Shown piece after piece: positions 34,547 to 43,316 of a DNA stretch of 64,000 nucleotides (position 1 is its first letter; each line of letters begins with the position of its first letter). The stretch spans positions 1 to 64,000 of the forward strand of contig ONIP01000001.1 in assembly GCA_900317955.1 (NCBI GenBank), in the 5' to 3' direction. The translations under genes and the position numbers were made by a program. This DNA is from an uncultured Bacteroidales bacterium. GTDB lineage: Bacteria > Bacteroidota > Bacteroidia > Bacteroidales > P3. Under the pieces are notes generated by a model. It did not search any database. It saw only the letters and a program-made list of their open reading frames with translations, and had not been told where the DNA came from.

Positions 34547-35398
34547 ATGAAGAGACTATGTATTATCGCACTTTTTGCGACTTTGGTCATGGGTTGCACC
34601 AATACCCCGAAAGATTTGAAATTTATGTCGTTTAATATACGCAACGGCAGCCAGTGGGCCGAGAACGAGGACGGTCCCTACGCATGGTCGCAACGCAAAG
34701 AGGCTGTGGTAGCCATGATTTTGAAAGAGGCTCCCGACGCCATCGGGATGCAGGAGGTGCTTCCCCACCAGTTCCTTTACCTTGACAGCGCCCTGGCAGG
34801 GATGTATAAGGGCATCGGCGTGGGCCGCGACAACGGACTGCCCGCCACCGATAGCACCTGCGACGGCGAAATCATGTGCATCTTCTACCGCATAGACCGC
34901 CTCGAACTCCTCGACCAGCACACCTACTGGCTGAGCGAGACCCCCGACAGTGTCAGCTTCGGATGGGATGCCGCCTGCCGCCGTACCGTCACAATGGGCC
35001 TGTTCCACGACCTCATGACCGATAGCAATTTTGCCTTCCTCAACACCCACCTAGACCACGTAGGTCCCGTTGCCCGCCGCAACTCCATCCTCGAACTCTG
35101 TACCTTAAGCGACACCTACCCCAGCCGCGTCATCCTTGGCGGCGACATGAACTCCACTTTGGAGGACAGCATCTTTCTCCCCTTGTCCGCTGCCAAACTC
35201 ATCTCTGCCCGCGACATTGCCGACACCACCGACAACGCCATCACCTACAATGCCTTTGGCAAAGCCGAAGGCAAACAAATCGACCACTTCTTCGTCCGCG
35301 GATGGTCGAAGGTGCCGCTCTTCCGCACCCTCGACGGCGACTACGATGTACCTTATATTTCCGACCATTATCCCATTATAACAACCCTCAGATATTAA
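34547..35398 (+). CDS. Lipoprotein with endonuclease/exonuclease/phosphatase fold
   Basis: The 283-residue product starts MKRLCIIALFATLVMGCTN, with a lipobox ending at Cys17, so it should be an outer-envelope lipoprotein. The EEP fold shows KFMSFNIRNG near 26-35 (metal Asn), GMQEVLPHQF near 66 (catalytic Glu), LNTHLDHVG near 165 (His), ILGGDMNSTLED near 197 (Asp/Asn) and the final SDHYPIIT (catalytic Asp-His) near 275. Members are phosphodiesterases acting on nucleic acids, sphingomyelin or phosphoinositides; an extracellular Bacteroidetes member could also release phosphate or nucleotides. It is followed after 7 bases by the patatin-barrel gene. Confidence 0.88.
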   Translation: MKRLCIIALFATLVMGCTNTPKDLKFMSFNIRNGSQWAENEDGPYAWSQRKEAVVAMILKEAPDAIGMQEVLPHQFLYLDSALAGMYKGIGVGRDNGLPATDSTCDGEIMCIFYRIDRLELLDQHTYWLSETPDSVSFGWDAACRRTVTMGLFHDLMTDSNFAFLNTHLDHVGPVARRNSILELCTLSDTYPSRVILGGDMNSTLEDSIFLPLSAAKLISARDIADTTDNAITYNAFGKAEGKQIDHFFVRGWSKVPLFRTLDGDYDVPYISDHYPIITTLRY

Positions 35399-35405
35399 TC
35401 AGGCC

Positions 35406-38051
35406 ATGAATAAAAGAATTATCCTCTTCCTGGCACTTGCCATGCTGATGGCCGGCAGTGCCTTTGCCCAGAACAGCCAGAGCGGCAAAACCCACGCCAA
35501 GGCTGACAAAAAATCCATTCCGTTCCATCTTGCCTCGGCAAGCATCGACTCCTCAGCCGATTCAGCCGCCATCGCCCGCATGAAGCACAAGATGGACTCC
35601 ATTCGCCGCCACCGTCCCACTGTGGCCCTTGTACTGGCCGGCGGTGGAGCCAAGGGGGCAGCCCATGTCGGTGCCCTCGAGTATATCGAAGAACTGGGCA
35701 TTCCCATCGACATGGTGCTCGGCACCAGCATGGGCGGCCTGGTAGGCGGTCTGGTGGCCATGGGCTACTCCAGCAAAGAAATCGACACCATCCTCACCAC
35801 CACCAACTGGGGCGTGATGCTCAGCGACCAAGTGCCCGTCAACAAGATGTCTTACATGCGGCGCAAGTACAACGAGACCTACTTCATCCGCTCCCCCTTC
35901 CGCTACGAGAGCGAAGAATGGGAACGCCGGCAGCGCGAAGACTATATCACCCGCAAGGCCAACGAGACCGCCAATCCCCTCACCTCTTCAGAGATGGGAC
36001 AGGTTTACACCGCCAACTTCATAGCCAACCTTCCAGACGGCTACATCTACGGCTACAATGTCAACAACACCATCAACAGCCTCACCGTGGGCTACCAAGA
36101 CTCGATGGACTTCTGCGACCTGCCCATCCCCTACTGCTGCGTAGCCACCGACCTGGTCACAATGAAAGCCAAATACTGGACACATGGACACCTGGCTGAT
36201 GCCATGCGCTCCACCATGTCCATCCCCTTCTTCTTCACGCCCGTCCGTCGAGATGGACGCATCTACATCGACGGCGGCACCCGCAATAACTTCCCCACCG
36301 ACATGGCTCGCGCCATGGGAGCCGACTACATCATCGGCGTCGACCTCAGTCAGCCCCGCACCTATTCCGAAATCAGCGGCATGGCCAACCTCCTCATGCA
36401 GTGCATCGCACTGATGGGCAAAGACGCCTTCGACAACAACCTCCCCCTGGCCGACGTCTATATCCATCCCGACATGTCGGGCATGAACATGATGAGCTTC
36501 GACTCCGCCTCCATTGCCGAATGTCTCCACCGCGGCTATGTCGCCGCACAGAGCCAAGCCGAAGGTCTTGACGCCATCTTGCAAAAGGTCGGTCCCATCA
36601 AAAGCCGCCCCCTCAACAACACCCCCGGCATCAATATCCACAACCGCAAAGTGGTCATCGGCAACATCGTTTATAACGGTATTGCCCCCGACATTGTATC
36701 CTATTTCGAGAAAAACAGCAGCATTCAAAAAGGCCATGCCTACAGCAGCGACGACATCGAGGAAGAGCTCGCACTCATGTACGGCTCAGGACTCTTCGAC
36801 CAAGTATCCTACAGCCTCTACGGCGACAAGGAACCCTTCACCCTCGCCTTCCACTGCAAGCGCGGCCCCATCCATCAGTTCGGTCTCGGACTGCGGTTCG
36901 ACACCAAAACCATGCTCTCAGCAGCCTTCAACATCGGTTTCAACCGGCGCAAACTCTCCGGATTCAAAGCCGACATTTCGGCCGTCATCGGCAACAACCC
37001 CTCCGCCACCCTCAACTTCCAATATGCTTTCCTCAACGGTCCTTCGGTGGGACTCAACATCCACACCCGCTACCAGACCATCGAGCAGTACTCGGCCCAG
37101 ACCCATCTCGAAGAAGGATTCAACACACTGACATCTTGGTACAACACTGCCGACCTCTACAGCCTCACCCACTCTTGGCGCCACGGTGCCATACGGTTGG
37201 GTGTCAAATTCCACGTATCACCCTTCGAGCGGAAAACCTCTTTCAGCCCCATCTATATATGGCGTGAGAAATACGACACAATCCAAGAAGGCGATACCTA
37301 CATCATAGATACCAGCAACTATATCTCCGACACCATCAAAAATTCGTGGTACGGCATGCGTGCCGACTCTGTAAACAACTGGGACCACTTCGTCGTCGCT
37401 CCCTACTTCGAAGCCACCTACGACAACACCGACGACAGCTACTTCCCCACCAAGGGCATCAACGCCCACTTCCGCTACGACTATTACATCTACCACTACT
37501 GCTACCCTGACTTATGGGAACAGAAGACCCTGCATTTTTTCGATAAATCCAGCAACATCAATGCCCACATCAAGGCCGCCATCCCTGTTGCCAAAGCATT
37601 CACCATCCTGCCCTTGCTCTGGCTCCACTCCAACCTCTCGCTATACGAAGGCAGAATCTACGGAGGCATAGTCCCTTCATGGATGGAAAGCTATATCGGC
37701 GGCATAACGCCCGGACGATTCTACGAGAACCAGATTCCCTACATCGGCTACAATATGCCTCACTTCTTCTCCTATTCCTATGCCGAAGCCGTGGCAAATA
37801 TCGATTTCCGCTGGCAAATCGCCCCAAAAGACTACATCTCCTTCACCGCTGCGGGATTCAGCACATTTGCCGGTAATCTCGATGATGAGGAAGCCTCCTC
37901 GTATCGCTTGAACGCCCTTACCGACTATGCCTTTGCCATACAATACGGCCACAAATCATTCATCGGCCCCATATTGTTCAACGTTCACTGGTCCCGCTAC
38001 AACCAACCCTCACATTGGGGTGTCTACCTCAGTGCCGGTTTCGACTTCTAA
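35406..38051 (+). CDS. Patatin-like phospholipase with POTRA and outer-membrane barrel
   Basis: This 881-residue protein has a signal peptide (to about residue 21), a patatin domain with oxyanion loop LAGGGAKGAAHVGAL near 77-91, nucleophile GTSMGG with Ser108 and the catalytic Asp in YIDGGTRNNFP near 288, then one POTRA-like domain (IVYNGIAPDIVSYFEKNSS, LALMYGSGLFDQVSYSLYG, about 420-480) and a C-terminal beta barrel ending in Phe. This order matches type Vd autotransporters such as PlpD, though longer. It would hydrolyse phospholipids at the surface or remain tethered there. It is co-transcribed with the nuclease-fold gene (7-base gap) and ends at a perfect hairpin. Confidence 0.87.
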   Translation: MNKRIILFLALAMLMAGSAFAQNSQSGKTHAKADKKSIPFHLASASIDSSADSAAIARMKHKMDSIRRHRPTVALVLAGGGAKGAAHVGALEYIEELGIPIDMVLGTSMGGLVGGLVAMGYSSKEIDTILTTTNWGVMLSDQVPVNKMSYMRRKYNETYFIRSPFRYESEEWERRQREDYITRKANETANPLTSSEMGQVYTANFIANLPDGYIYGYNVNNTINSLTVGYQDSMDFCDLPIPYCCVATDLVTMKAKYWTHGHLADAMRSTMSIPFFFTPVRRDGRIYIDGGTRNNFPTDMARAMGADYIIGVDLSQPRTYSEISGMANLLMQCIALMGKDAFDNNLPLADVYIHPDMSGMNMMSFDSASIAECLHRGYVAAQSQAEGLDAILQKVGPIKSRPLNNTPGINIHNRKVVIGNIVYNGIAPDIVSYFEKNSSIQKGHAYSSDDIEEELALMYGSGLFDQVSYSLYGDKEPFTLAFHCKRGPIHQFGLGLRFDTKTMLSAAFNIGFNRRKLSGFKADISAVIGNNPSATLNFQYAFLNGPSVGLNIHTRYQTIEQYSAQTHLEEGFNTLTSWYNTADLYSLTHSWRHGAIRLGVKFHVSPFERKTSFSPIYIWREKYDTIQEGDTYIIDTSNYISDTIKNSWYGMRADSVNNWDHFVVAPYFEATYDNTDDSYFPTKGINAHFRYDYYIYHYCYPDLWEQKTLHFFDKSSNINAHIKAAIPVAKAFTILPLLWLHSNLSLYEGRIYGGIVPSWMESYIGGITPGRFYENQIPYIGYNMPHFFSYSYAEAVANIDFRWQIAPKDYISFTAAGFSTFAGNLDDEEASSYRLNALTDYAFAIQYGHKSFIGPILFNVHWSRYNQPSHWGVYLSAGFDF

Positions 38052-38083
38052 CCCTACATAGGGCAATCCTATCCAAAACAATT

Positions 38084-38122
38084 ATAGGTTAAAAAGTTTC
38101 GTACTTTTTAACCTATTTTTTA
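38084..38122 (+). terminator. Rho-independent terminator after the patatin-barrel gene
   Basis: ATAGGTTAAAAAGT (38084-38097) pairs exactly with ACTTTTTAACCTAT (38103-38116) around a five-base loop and is followed by TTTTTTA. The A-rich left side could also serve the convergent flavin reductase gene. Confidence 0.85.
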
Positions 38123-38168
38123 TCGGAGTCAAAAAAAATGCTTTTCGACGCAGCATTCAGGCAGCAGC

Positions 38169-38735
38169 CTACTTCTTCTTTTTCACGCTGAATCCAAATC
38201 CGCCCAACTTCTCACCAAGTGAGTAGTATTTCCCATGCGAAAACGCTATCGGCCGTGCATGGTTCAGCTGGAATGCACCCGTCGACTTGTCTATCAAACC
38301 CTCTTCTGCATTCACTGCAACCACATTGGCCAAAAACATGTCATGACTTCCTAATCGTTGGATCCCTGCCACCTTGCACTCTATATTCAGCGGACTCTCG
38401 GCTATCAGGGGAGCCTTCACCACTTGTCCCGCCTCAGGCGTTAGATGCATCTCTTTGAATTTCTTCACATCCTTCCCGCTCCGCACCCCGCACCAGTCGG
38501 TGGCTCTTGCCAAATCAACCGTCGACAAGTTAATCACAAACTCCCCCGTGCACTTGATTATCTCATACGAATGACGCTGTGGCCTCACTGAAATATAACA
38601 CATCGGGGGCTCGGTGCATACCGTTCCCGTCCACGCCACTGTGATGATGTTGTAATTCTGCGGCTCATCGCCACAACTCACCATCACCACAGGCAACGGA
38701 TAAATCAACGTACCCGGTTTAAACGGAACTTTCAT
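38169..38735 (-). CDS. Flavin reductase-like (FMN-binding split barrel) protein
   Basis: The 188-residue protein matches the flavin reductase family: PLPVVMVSC near 13-21, YNIITVAWTGTVC near 28-40 (FMN phosphate contacts), YISVRPQRHSYEII near 47-60, and EFVINLSTV near 65-73. Such enzymes reduce FMN with NAD(P)H for a partner monooxygenase or act as oxidoreductases on their own; the substrate is unknown. The Lys-rich C-terminus (KKKK) is not part of the fold. No partner gene is adjacent; it lies 69 bases after dnaA on the same strand. Confidence 0.85.
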   Translation of the reverse strand: MKVPFKPGTLIYPLPVVMVSCGDEPQNYNIITVAWTGTVCTEPPMCYISVRPQRHSYEIIKCTGEFVINLSTVDLARATDWCGVRSGKDVKKFKEMHLTPEAGQVVKAPLIAESPLNIECKVAGIQRLGSHDMFLANVVAVNAEEGLIDKSTGAFQLNHARPIAFSHGKYYSLGEKLGGFGFSVKKKK

Positions 38736-38804
38736 AACCTGTCACTAATACTGCCTACAAGTCCGTACACTTGTCAAACAACAGCTGTACCGGACTTTCT
38801 GCGC

Positions 38805-40292
38805 TTACTCCTTAAACTTCTTGTCCAAGTCTTCCACCCAACAACGGAACTGCTTGTCGGTGTCGGCAAGGTTGGCAACCGTCTTGCATGCGTGAAGCAC
38901 CGTGGCGTGGTCTTTGTTGCCACACTGCAATCCGATTATGGCAAGCGACGACTTGGTGAGTTTCTTCGCATAATACATCGTCAACTGTCTTGCCTGAACA
39001 ATCTCACGTTTGCGGGTGCGCGACTGTATACTCTCTATCGGTATATTGAAGTAATCGCAAACCACCTTCTGGATATAATCTATCGTCACCTCGCGATTTG
39101 TGCTCTTCACAAACTTGTCCACCATCTGGCGAGCCAAGTCAATCGTAATGTCGCGGTGGTTCAGCGACGACTGCGCCATCAGCGAAATCAATGCCCCTTC
39201 CAGCTCTCTCACATTGGTGTTGATATTATAGGCTATATACTCCACCACCTCGGCGGGCATCTCTACACCGTCGTTGGCAAGTTTCTGTCGCAATATTCCC
39301 ATGCGTGTCTCCACATCGGGAGGCAGCAGCTCGGCGGCCAAACCCCATTTCAAACGCGAGGTAAGTCTCGTTTCCAGACCCTGCAACTCGCTCGGAGCCT
39401 TGTCGCTCGTTATAATCAACTGTTTTCCCGACTGGTGCAGTGTATTGAAAATATGGAAGAAAGCTTCTTGGGTTCTACCGGCTTTGTTTGCCCAGAACTG
39501 GATATCGTCTACTATCAGCACGTCCACCATCTCGTAGAAATGAACAAAATCCGATGTCGTGCCGTTGCGTCCGGCATCCATATACTGCTGCATAAACTGT
39601 TCCGATGTAACGTACAACACAGTCAGCTCGGGATTCAGCTCCTTAGTTTTCAAACCAATGGCATTAGCCAAGTGCGTCTTTCCCAACCCAACGCCGCCAT
39701 GCAGCATCAACGGGTTGAAAGCCGTCTTGCCAGGCTTCTCTGCCACTGCATAACCGGCCGCTCTTGCCAACTGGTTGCACTCACCCTCAACAAAATTATG
39801 CAATGTATACGAACCGCTCAATTGTGAATTGATACGAACCTTCTGTATGCCCGGTATCACAAACGGGTTGGGCAGCACACGGCCTCCCTGTCCGATGTCC
39901 ATCGGGGCATCGCGCGGCACATTCATCGTCGACTGACCGCCCACGGCCGGTATTCGCGTGGTGATGGGCTGTTCAGCTATGCTTGTATCCATCACGATGC
40001 TATACTGCAAACATCCCTGCGGACCAAGCGTCAACTGTATCGCCTGCTTCAACAAGTCGGCATAATTATGCTCAAGCCACTCATAGAAGAACGGACTCGG
40101 CACCTGTATTATCAGCGTACCGCCGTCAAGCTTCACAGGCACTATAGGCTTAAACCATGTGTCAAACACCTTCTCGTTCTCTCGCCCTGGCAAATTATCC
40201 TTGATAAATGCCAGACAAGCGTCCCACACGCTCTGGTAATCCTTTTCAGCAACTCGTGCATTTGCTTCGTTCATACTATTCATTCTTGTCAT
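38805..40292 (-). CDS. dnaA: Chromosomal replication initiator DnaA
   Basis: About 495 residues from the ATG at 40292 (others in frame at 40283 and 40274; the start is uncertain). The N-terminal helicase-loading domain begins near YQSVWDACLAFIKDNLPG; the AAA+ domain has Walker A GGVGLGKTHLANAIG and Walker B VLIVDDIQFWANKAG; the DNA-binding domain ends with the DnaA signature around LQCGNKDHATVLHACKTV. DnaA binds boxes at the origin and opens it. The gene is followed by the flavin reductase and not by dnaN, as is usual in Bacteroidetes. A -7 box (CAAAAATA at 40439-40446, TATTTTTG on the minus strand) fits as its promoter. The upstream region is AT-rich and has possible DnaA boxes. Confidence 0.95.
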   Translation of the reverse strand: MTRMNSMNEANARVAEKDYQSVWDACLAFIKDNLPGRENEKVFDTWFKPIVPVKLDGGTLIIQVPSPFFYEWLEHNYADLLKQAIQLTLGPQGCLQYSIVMDTSIAEQPITTRIPAVGGQSTMNVPRDAPMDIGQGGRVLPNPFVIPGIQKVRINSQLSGSYTLHNFVEGECNQLARAAGYAVAEKPGKTAFNPLMLHGGVGLGKTHLANAIGLKTKELNPELTVLYVTSEQFMQQYMDAGRNGTTSDFVHFYEMVDVLIVDDIQFWANKAGRTQEAFFHIFNTLHQSGKQLIITSDKAPSELQGLETRLTSRLKWGLAAELLPPDVETRMGILRQKLANDGVEMPAEVVEYIAYNINTNVRELEGALISLMAQSSLNHRDITIDLARQMVDKFVKSTNREVTIDYIQKVVCDYFNIPIESIQSRTRKREIVQARQLTMYYAKKLTKSSLAIIGLQCGNKDHATVLHACKTVANLADTDKQFRCWVEDLDKKFKE

Positions 40293-41143
40293 TTTTTCAC
40301 ATTCAACTTTCGGTCTCGGCACCCCTGCCGTAAACCGTTTTTTTATCGAACCGGACACCTCTCAACTCTTCCACCTCCTCTGTCTCTGTTTCACTTACGC
40401 AATCCCTCCTGTCCGACGTTCTCAATGCAAAAATGCAACAAAAATATCACCCACCAAGGTGAAAAATAAATTTGCACATTTCAAAAAAATTTTATAAAGC
40501 ACAACGGCCTATCCACCCCACACTATAATCTTTCCCCCTTCAAAAAAACTGAAAAATAAATCATTTAATTAAAAACACCCCTTTTAAAACCCCTATAATA
40601 TACGAAAAAAAATCCACAATCCAACATTTTTTTTCGAGATTTTACCCTCTACAAGCAAAAATGTTGATAACATCATCAACCGTCTGTCCAATAATAAACT
40701 ATCAACCAATAACCATTTCAACACATTGATTACATATTAGTTACACACAAATATCTGAAAATCACACACCCATTCGACACCCTTCAAACATTAACTCATT
40801 AATCCTCAAACCTATCTATTTTTATTCACATAATCCAGTTCAAAAGTATATTTTTTTTCGACACCATTTTCCGTTAGAAAAATCAAACACCACCCACCTC
40901 CAAGGCAACCACCAGTTAATTTACACCCACCATCCCCCACATAACCCTCATCCCAAAACCTCCACATCACCCCCACCCTCCCTCCACCCCGCTTTCAACA
41001 CTCCCCACAACCTCTTTTAACAGCCAAAAAAAATTTTTATTGAAAAAAGTATCAATATTTTAAATAAAAAGAGTAACTTTGCAAACAGAAATCTAACGAC
41101 AAAAAATAAGAAATTAAGTATAACACTTTTAAATTCAAATCAA
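40293..41143. other. AT-rich intergenic region between dnaA and serC, possible origin of replication
   Basis: This 851-base gap has no gene I can support. It is AT-rich and contains TTATTCACA at 40822-40830 (a match to the DnaA box TTATNCACA), AAATCCACA at 40610-40618, and TGTTGATAA at 40662-40670 (reverse complement TTATCAACA, one mismatch), among many A/T tracts that could unwind. The dnaA promoter (40439-40446, minus) and serC promoter (41074-41081, plus) lie at its ends. In many bacteria the origin lies beside dnaA, but this is not general in Bacteroidetes, and the box cluster here is weak. Confidence 0.35.
41074..41081 (+). promoter_or_regulatory. -7 box (TAACTTTG) for the serC-serA genes
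   Basis: It fits TAnnTTTG and lies 63 bases before the serC ATG, in a strongly AT-rich leader as seen for highly expressed Bacteroidetes genes. Confidence 0.7.
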
Positions 41144-42259
41144 ATGAAAACAGCTTATAATTTCAATGCAGGTCCCTGCGTCCTGCCAAAAGAGGCCATT
41201 GAGTCCACCATCAATGCCATCCGCGACTTCGACAACACCGGTATCGGTCTGCTCGAAATCTCTCACCGTACCCCCGGTTGGGAGCGCACCATGGAAGAAA
41301 CCCGTCAGCTCTGGCGCGACCTGTTGAACATCCCCGCCGAATACGAAATCCTTTTCCTCGGTGGTGGTGCCAGCACCGGCTTCATGGATGTCCCCGCCAA
41401 CCTCCTCAACAAAAAAGCTGCTTATCTGCAGACCGGCGTGTGGGCTAAAAAGGCTGCCAAAGAAGCCAAGAACTTCGGCGAAACCGTTATCGTTGCTTCC
41501 TCCGAAGACAAGACCTACAGCTACATCCCCAAGGGTTGGACTGTCCCCGCTGATGCCGACTACTTCCACATCACTACCAACAACACCATCTATGGTACCG
41601 AAATCCGCAAAGACTTCGCCGCCAACGAGATCAACAATGTCATGCTCGTTGCTGATATGAGCTCCGACATCATGAGCCGTCCCGTCGACGTTAAGAAATA
41701 CGGTCTCATCTACGGTGGTGCCCAGAAGAACGTCGGCCCTGCCGGTGTCACCTTCTACATCGTCCGCAAAGACATCCTCGGCAAAATCACCGACCGCACC
41801 TACATGAACCCCCTGCCCACCATGGTTGACTTCCGCACCCACGCTGCCGAAGAGGCCAAGAACATCTCCATGTTCAACACTCCTCCTGTCAGCGCCATCT
41901 TCGTCATGCACGAGACCCTCAAGTGGGTTAAGAACACCATCGGCGGCGTTGAGAACATGAACAAAATCAACCTCAAGAAGAGCGCCATGCTTTACGAGGA
42001 AATCGACCGCAACAGCATGTTCCGTGGTACTGCCGAGAAGGAAGACCGTTCCATCATGAACCACTGCTGGGTCATGGCCGAAGGTCGCGAGAACCTGCAG
42101 GATGCCTTCATGGCCTTCGCCAAAGAGCGTGGCATGGTTGGTATCAAGGGTCACCGCAGCGTAGGCGGCTTCCGCGCCAGCCTCTACAACGCTTGCCCCA
42201 TCAAGGCCGTCGAGGCTCTCGTCCAGTGCATGCAGGACTTCGAGAAAGCCAACAAATAG
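41144..42259 (+). CDS. serC: Phosphoserine aminotransferase
   Basis: This 371-residue PLP enzyme makes 3-phosphoserine from 3-phosphohydroxypyruvate and glutamate in serine synthesis, and can act in pyridoxine synthesis. It starts YNFNAGPCVLPKEAIE; HRTPGWERTM lies near 41-50, FLGGGASTGFMDVPANLL near 71-88, and the PLP Lys in YGGAQKNVGPAG is Lys195. The length and order match SerC. Codon use is strongly biased, which suggests high expression. serA follows after 64 bases with a perfect hairpin between them. Confidence 0.97.
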   Translation: MKTAYNFNAGPCVLPKEAIESTINAIRDFDNTGIGLLEISHRTPGWERTMEETRQLWRDLLNIPAEYEILFLGGGASTGFMDVPANLLNKKAAYLQTGVWAKKAAKEAKNFGETVIVASSEDKTYSYIPKGWTVPADADYFHITTNNTIYGTEIRKDFAANEINNVMLVADMSSDIMSRPVDVKKYGLIYGGAQKNVGPAGVTFYIVRKDILGKITDRTYMNPLPTMVDFRTHAAEEAKNISMFNTPPVSAIFVMHETLKWVKNTIGGVENMNKINLKKSAMLYEEIDRNSMFRGTAEKEDRSIMNHCWVMAEGRENLQDAFMAFAKERGMVGIKGHRSVGGFRASLYNACPIKAVEALVQCMQDFEKANK

Positions 42260-42270
42260 TAATCAATCAT

Positions 42271-42303
42271 ATAGGAAATCCTAACACCCTTAGGATTTCC
42301 TAT
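42271..42303 (+). promoter_or_regulatory. Perfect intercistronic hairpin between serC and serA
   Basis: ATAGGAAATCCTAA (42271-42284) is the exact reverse complement of TTAGGATTTCCTAT (42290-42303), a 14-bp stem with a 5-base loop. No T-run follows, so it more likely sets mRNA stability or partial termination than ends transcription. Confidence 0.65.
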
Positions 42304-42323
42304 TGTTAAAAGCAAAAAAAAGA

Positions 42324-43244
42324 ATGAAAGTATTAGTTGCTACCGAGAAACCCTTCGCCAAAGTTGCCGTCGACGGTATCCGCGAAGTTGTTGAGAAAAA
42401 CGGCCACACCCTGGCCCTCCTCGAGAAATATACCGACGTGAACGACTTTTACGAAGCCGTTGCCGATGCCGACGCCCTCATCGTCCGCTCCGACAAGGTT
42501 ACCAAAGAAGTCATCGACCACGCCAAAAACCTTAAAATCGTCGTCCGCGCTGGTGCCGGTTACGACAACCTCGACCTCGAGGCTTGCACCGCTCGCGGCA
42601 TTGTTGCCATGAACACCCCCGGCCAGAACAGCAACGCCGTTGCCGAACTCGTCATGGGCATGCTCGTCTACGCCGTCCGTAACTTCTATAACGGAAAATC
42701 CGGCTCCGAACTCATGGGCAAGAAACTCGGCATCCTCGCCTTCGGTAACGTGGGACGCAACGTCGCCCGCATCGCCAAAGGCTTCGGTATGGATGTTTAT
42801 GCCTACGATGCATTCCTCACCGCCGACCAAATCAACGAGTCTGGCATGGCCAAAGCCGTCGCCAACCAGGAAGCTCTCTTCGAGACCTGCGACGTGGTTT
42901 CTCTCCACATCCCCGCTACCCCCGAGACCAAACAGAGCATCAACTATGCCCTCGTCAACAAAATGCACAAGGGTGGTATCCTCGTCAACAGCGCACGTAA
43001 GGAAGTCATCAACGAGCCCGAACTCCTCAAGCTCATGGCCGAACGTACCGACCTCAAATACATCACCGACATCATGCCCGATGCCGATGCCGAATTCAAG
43101 GCTTTCGAAGGCCGTTACTTCGCCACTCCCAAAAAGATGGGTGCCCAGACCGAAGAGGCCAACATCAACGCCGGTATCGCTGCCGCCAACCAAATCAGCA
43201 ACTTCTTTGCTACTGGCTGCACCAAATTCCAGGTCAACAAATAA
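42324..43244 (+). CDS. serA: 3-phosphoglycerate dehydrogenase (short, lysine-type)
   Basis: The 306-residue enzyme oxidises 3-phosphoglycerate to 3-phosphohydroxypyruvate, the first step to serine. The substrate half has LIVRSDKVTKEVIDHA and VVRAGAGYDNLDLEAC; the Rossmann motif ILAFGNVGRNVARIAKGFGM is near residue 140, with VNSARKEVINE near 223. In place of the usual HIGAST catalytic His it has PKKMGAQTEEAN near 267, so Lys takes its position, as in the enzyme of Entamoeba and other Bacteroidetes. It has no ACT or intervening domain, so it is the short form. The start is the ATG at 42324 rather than 42303. It follows serC. Confidence 0.93.
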   Translation: MKVLVATEKPFAKVAVDGIREVVEKNGHTLALLEKYTDVNDFYEAVADADALIVRSDKVTKEVIDHAKNLKIVVRAGAGYDNLDLEACTARGIVAMNTPGQNSNAVAELVMGMLVYAVRNFYNGKSGSELMGKKLGILAFGNVGRNVARIAKGFGMDVYAYDAFLTADQINESGMAKAVANQEALFETCDVVSLHIPATPETKQSINYALVNKMHKGGILVNSARKEVINEPELLKLMAERTDLKYITDIMPDADAEFKAFEGRYFATPKKMGAQTEEANINAGIAAANQISNFFATGCTKFQVNK

Positions 43245-43316
43245 GCCGCCTTTCGGCTGTCATTCCATAGAGGGGAAGCCAAAAACTTCCCCTCTTCCAT
43301 TTCCACCCTACGACCT

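Noticed and set aside
40821..40830. Strong claim that the dnaA-serC gap is oriC
   Set aside because: Only one true DnaA box match; dnaA is not reliably beside the origin in Bacteroidetes, so it is kept only as a weak candidate.
41135..43193. Two minus-strand frames (339 and 286 residues) opposite serC and serA
   Set aside because: Caused by biased codon use of highly expressed genes; no protein-like features.
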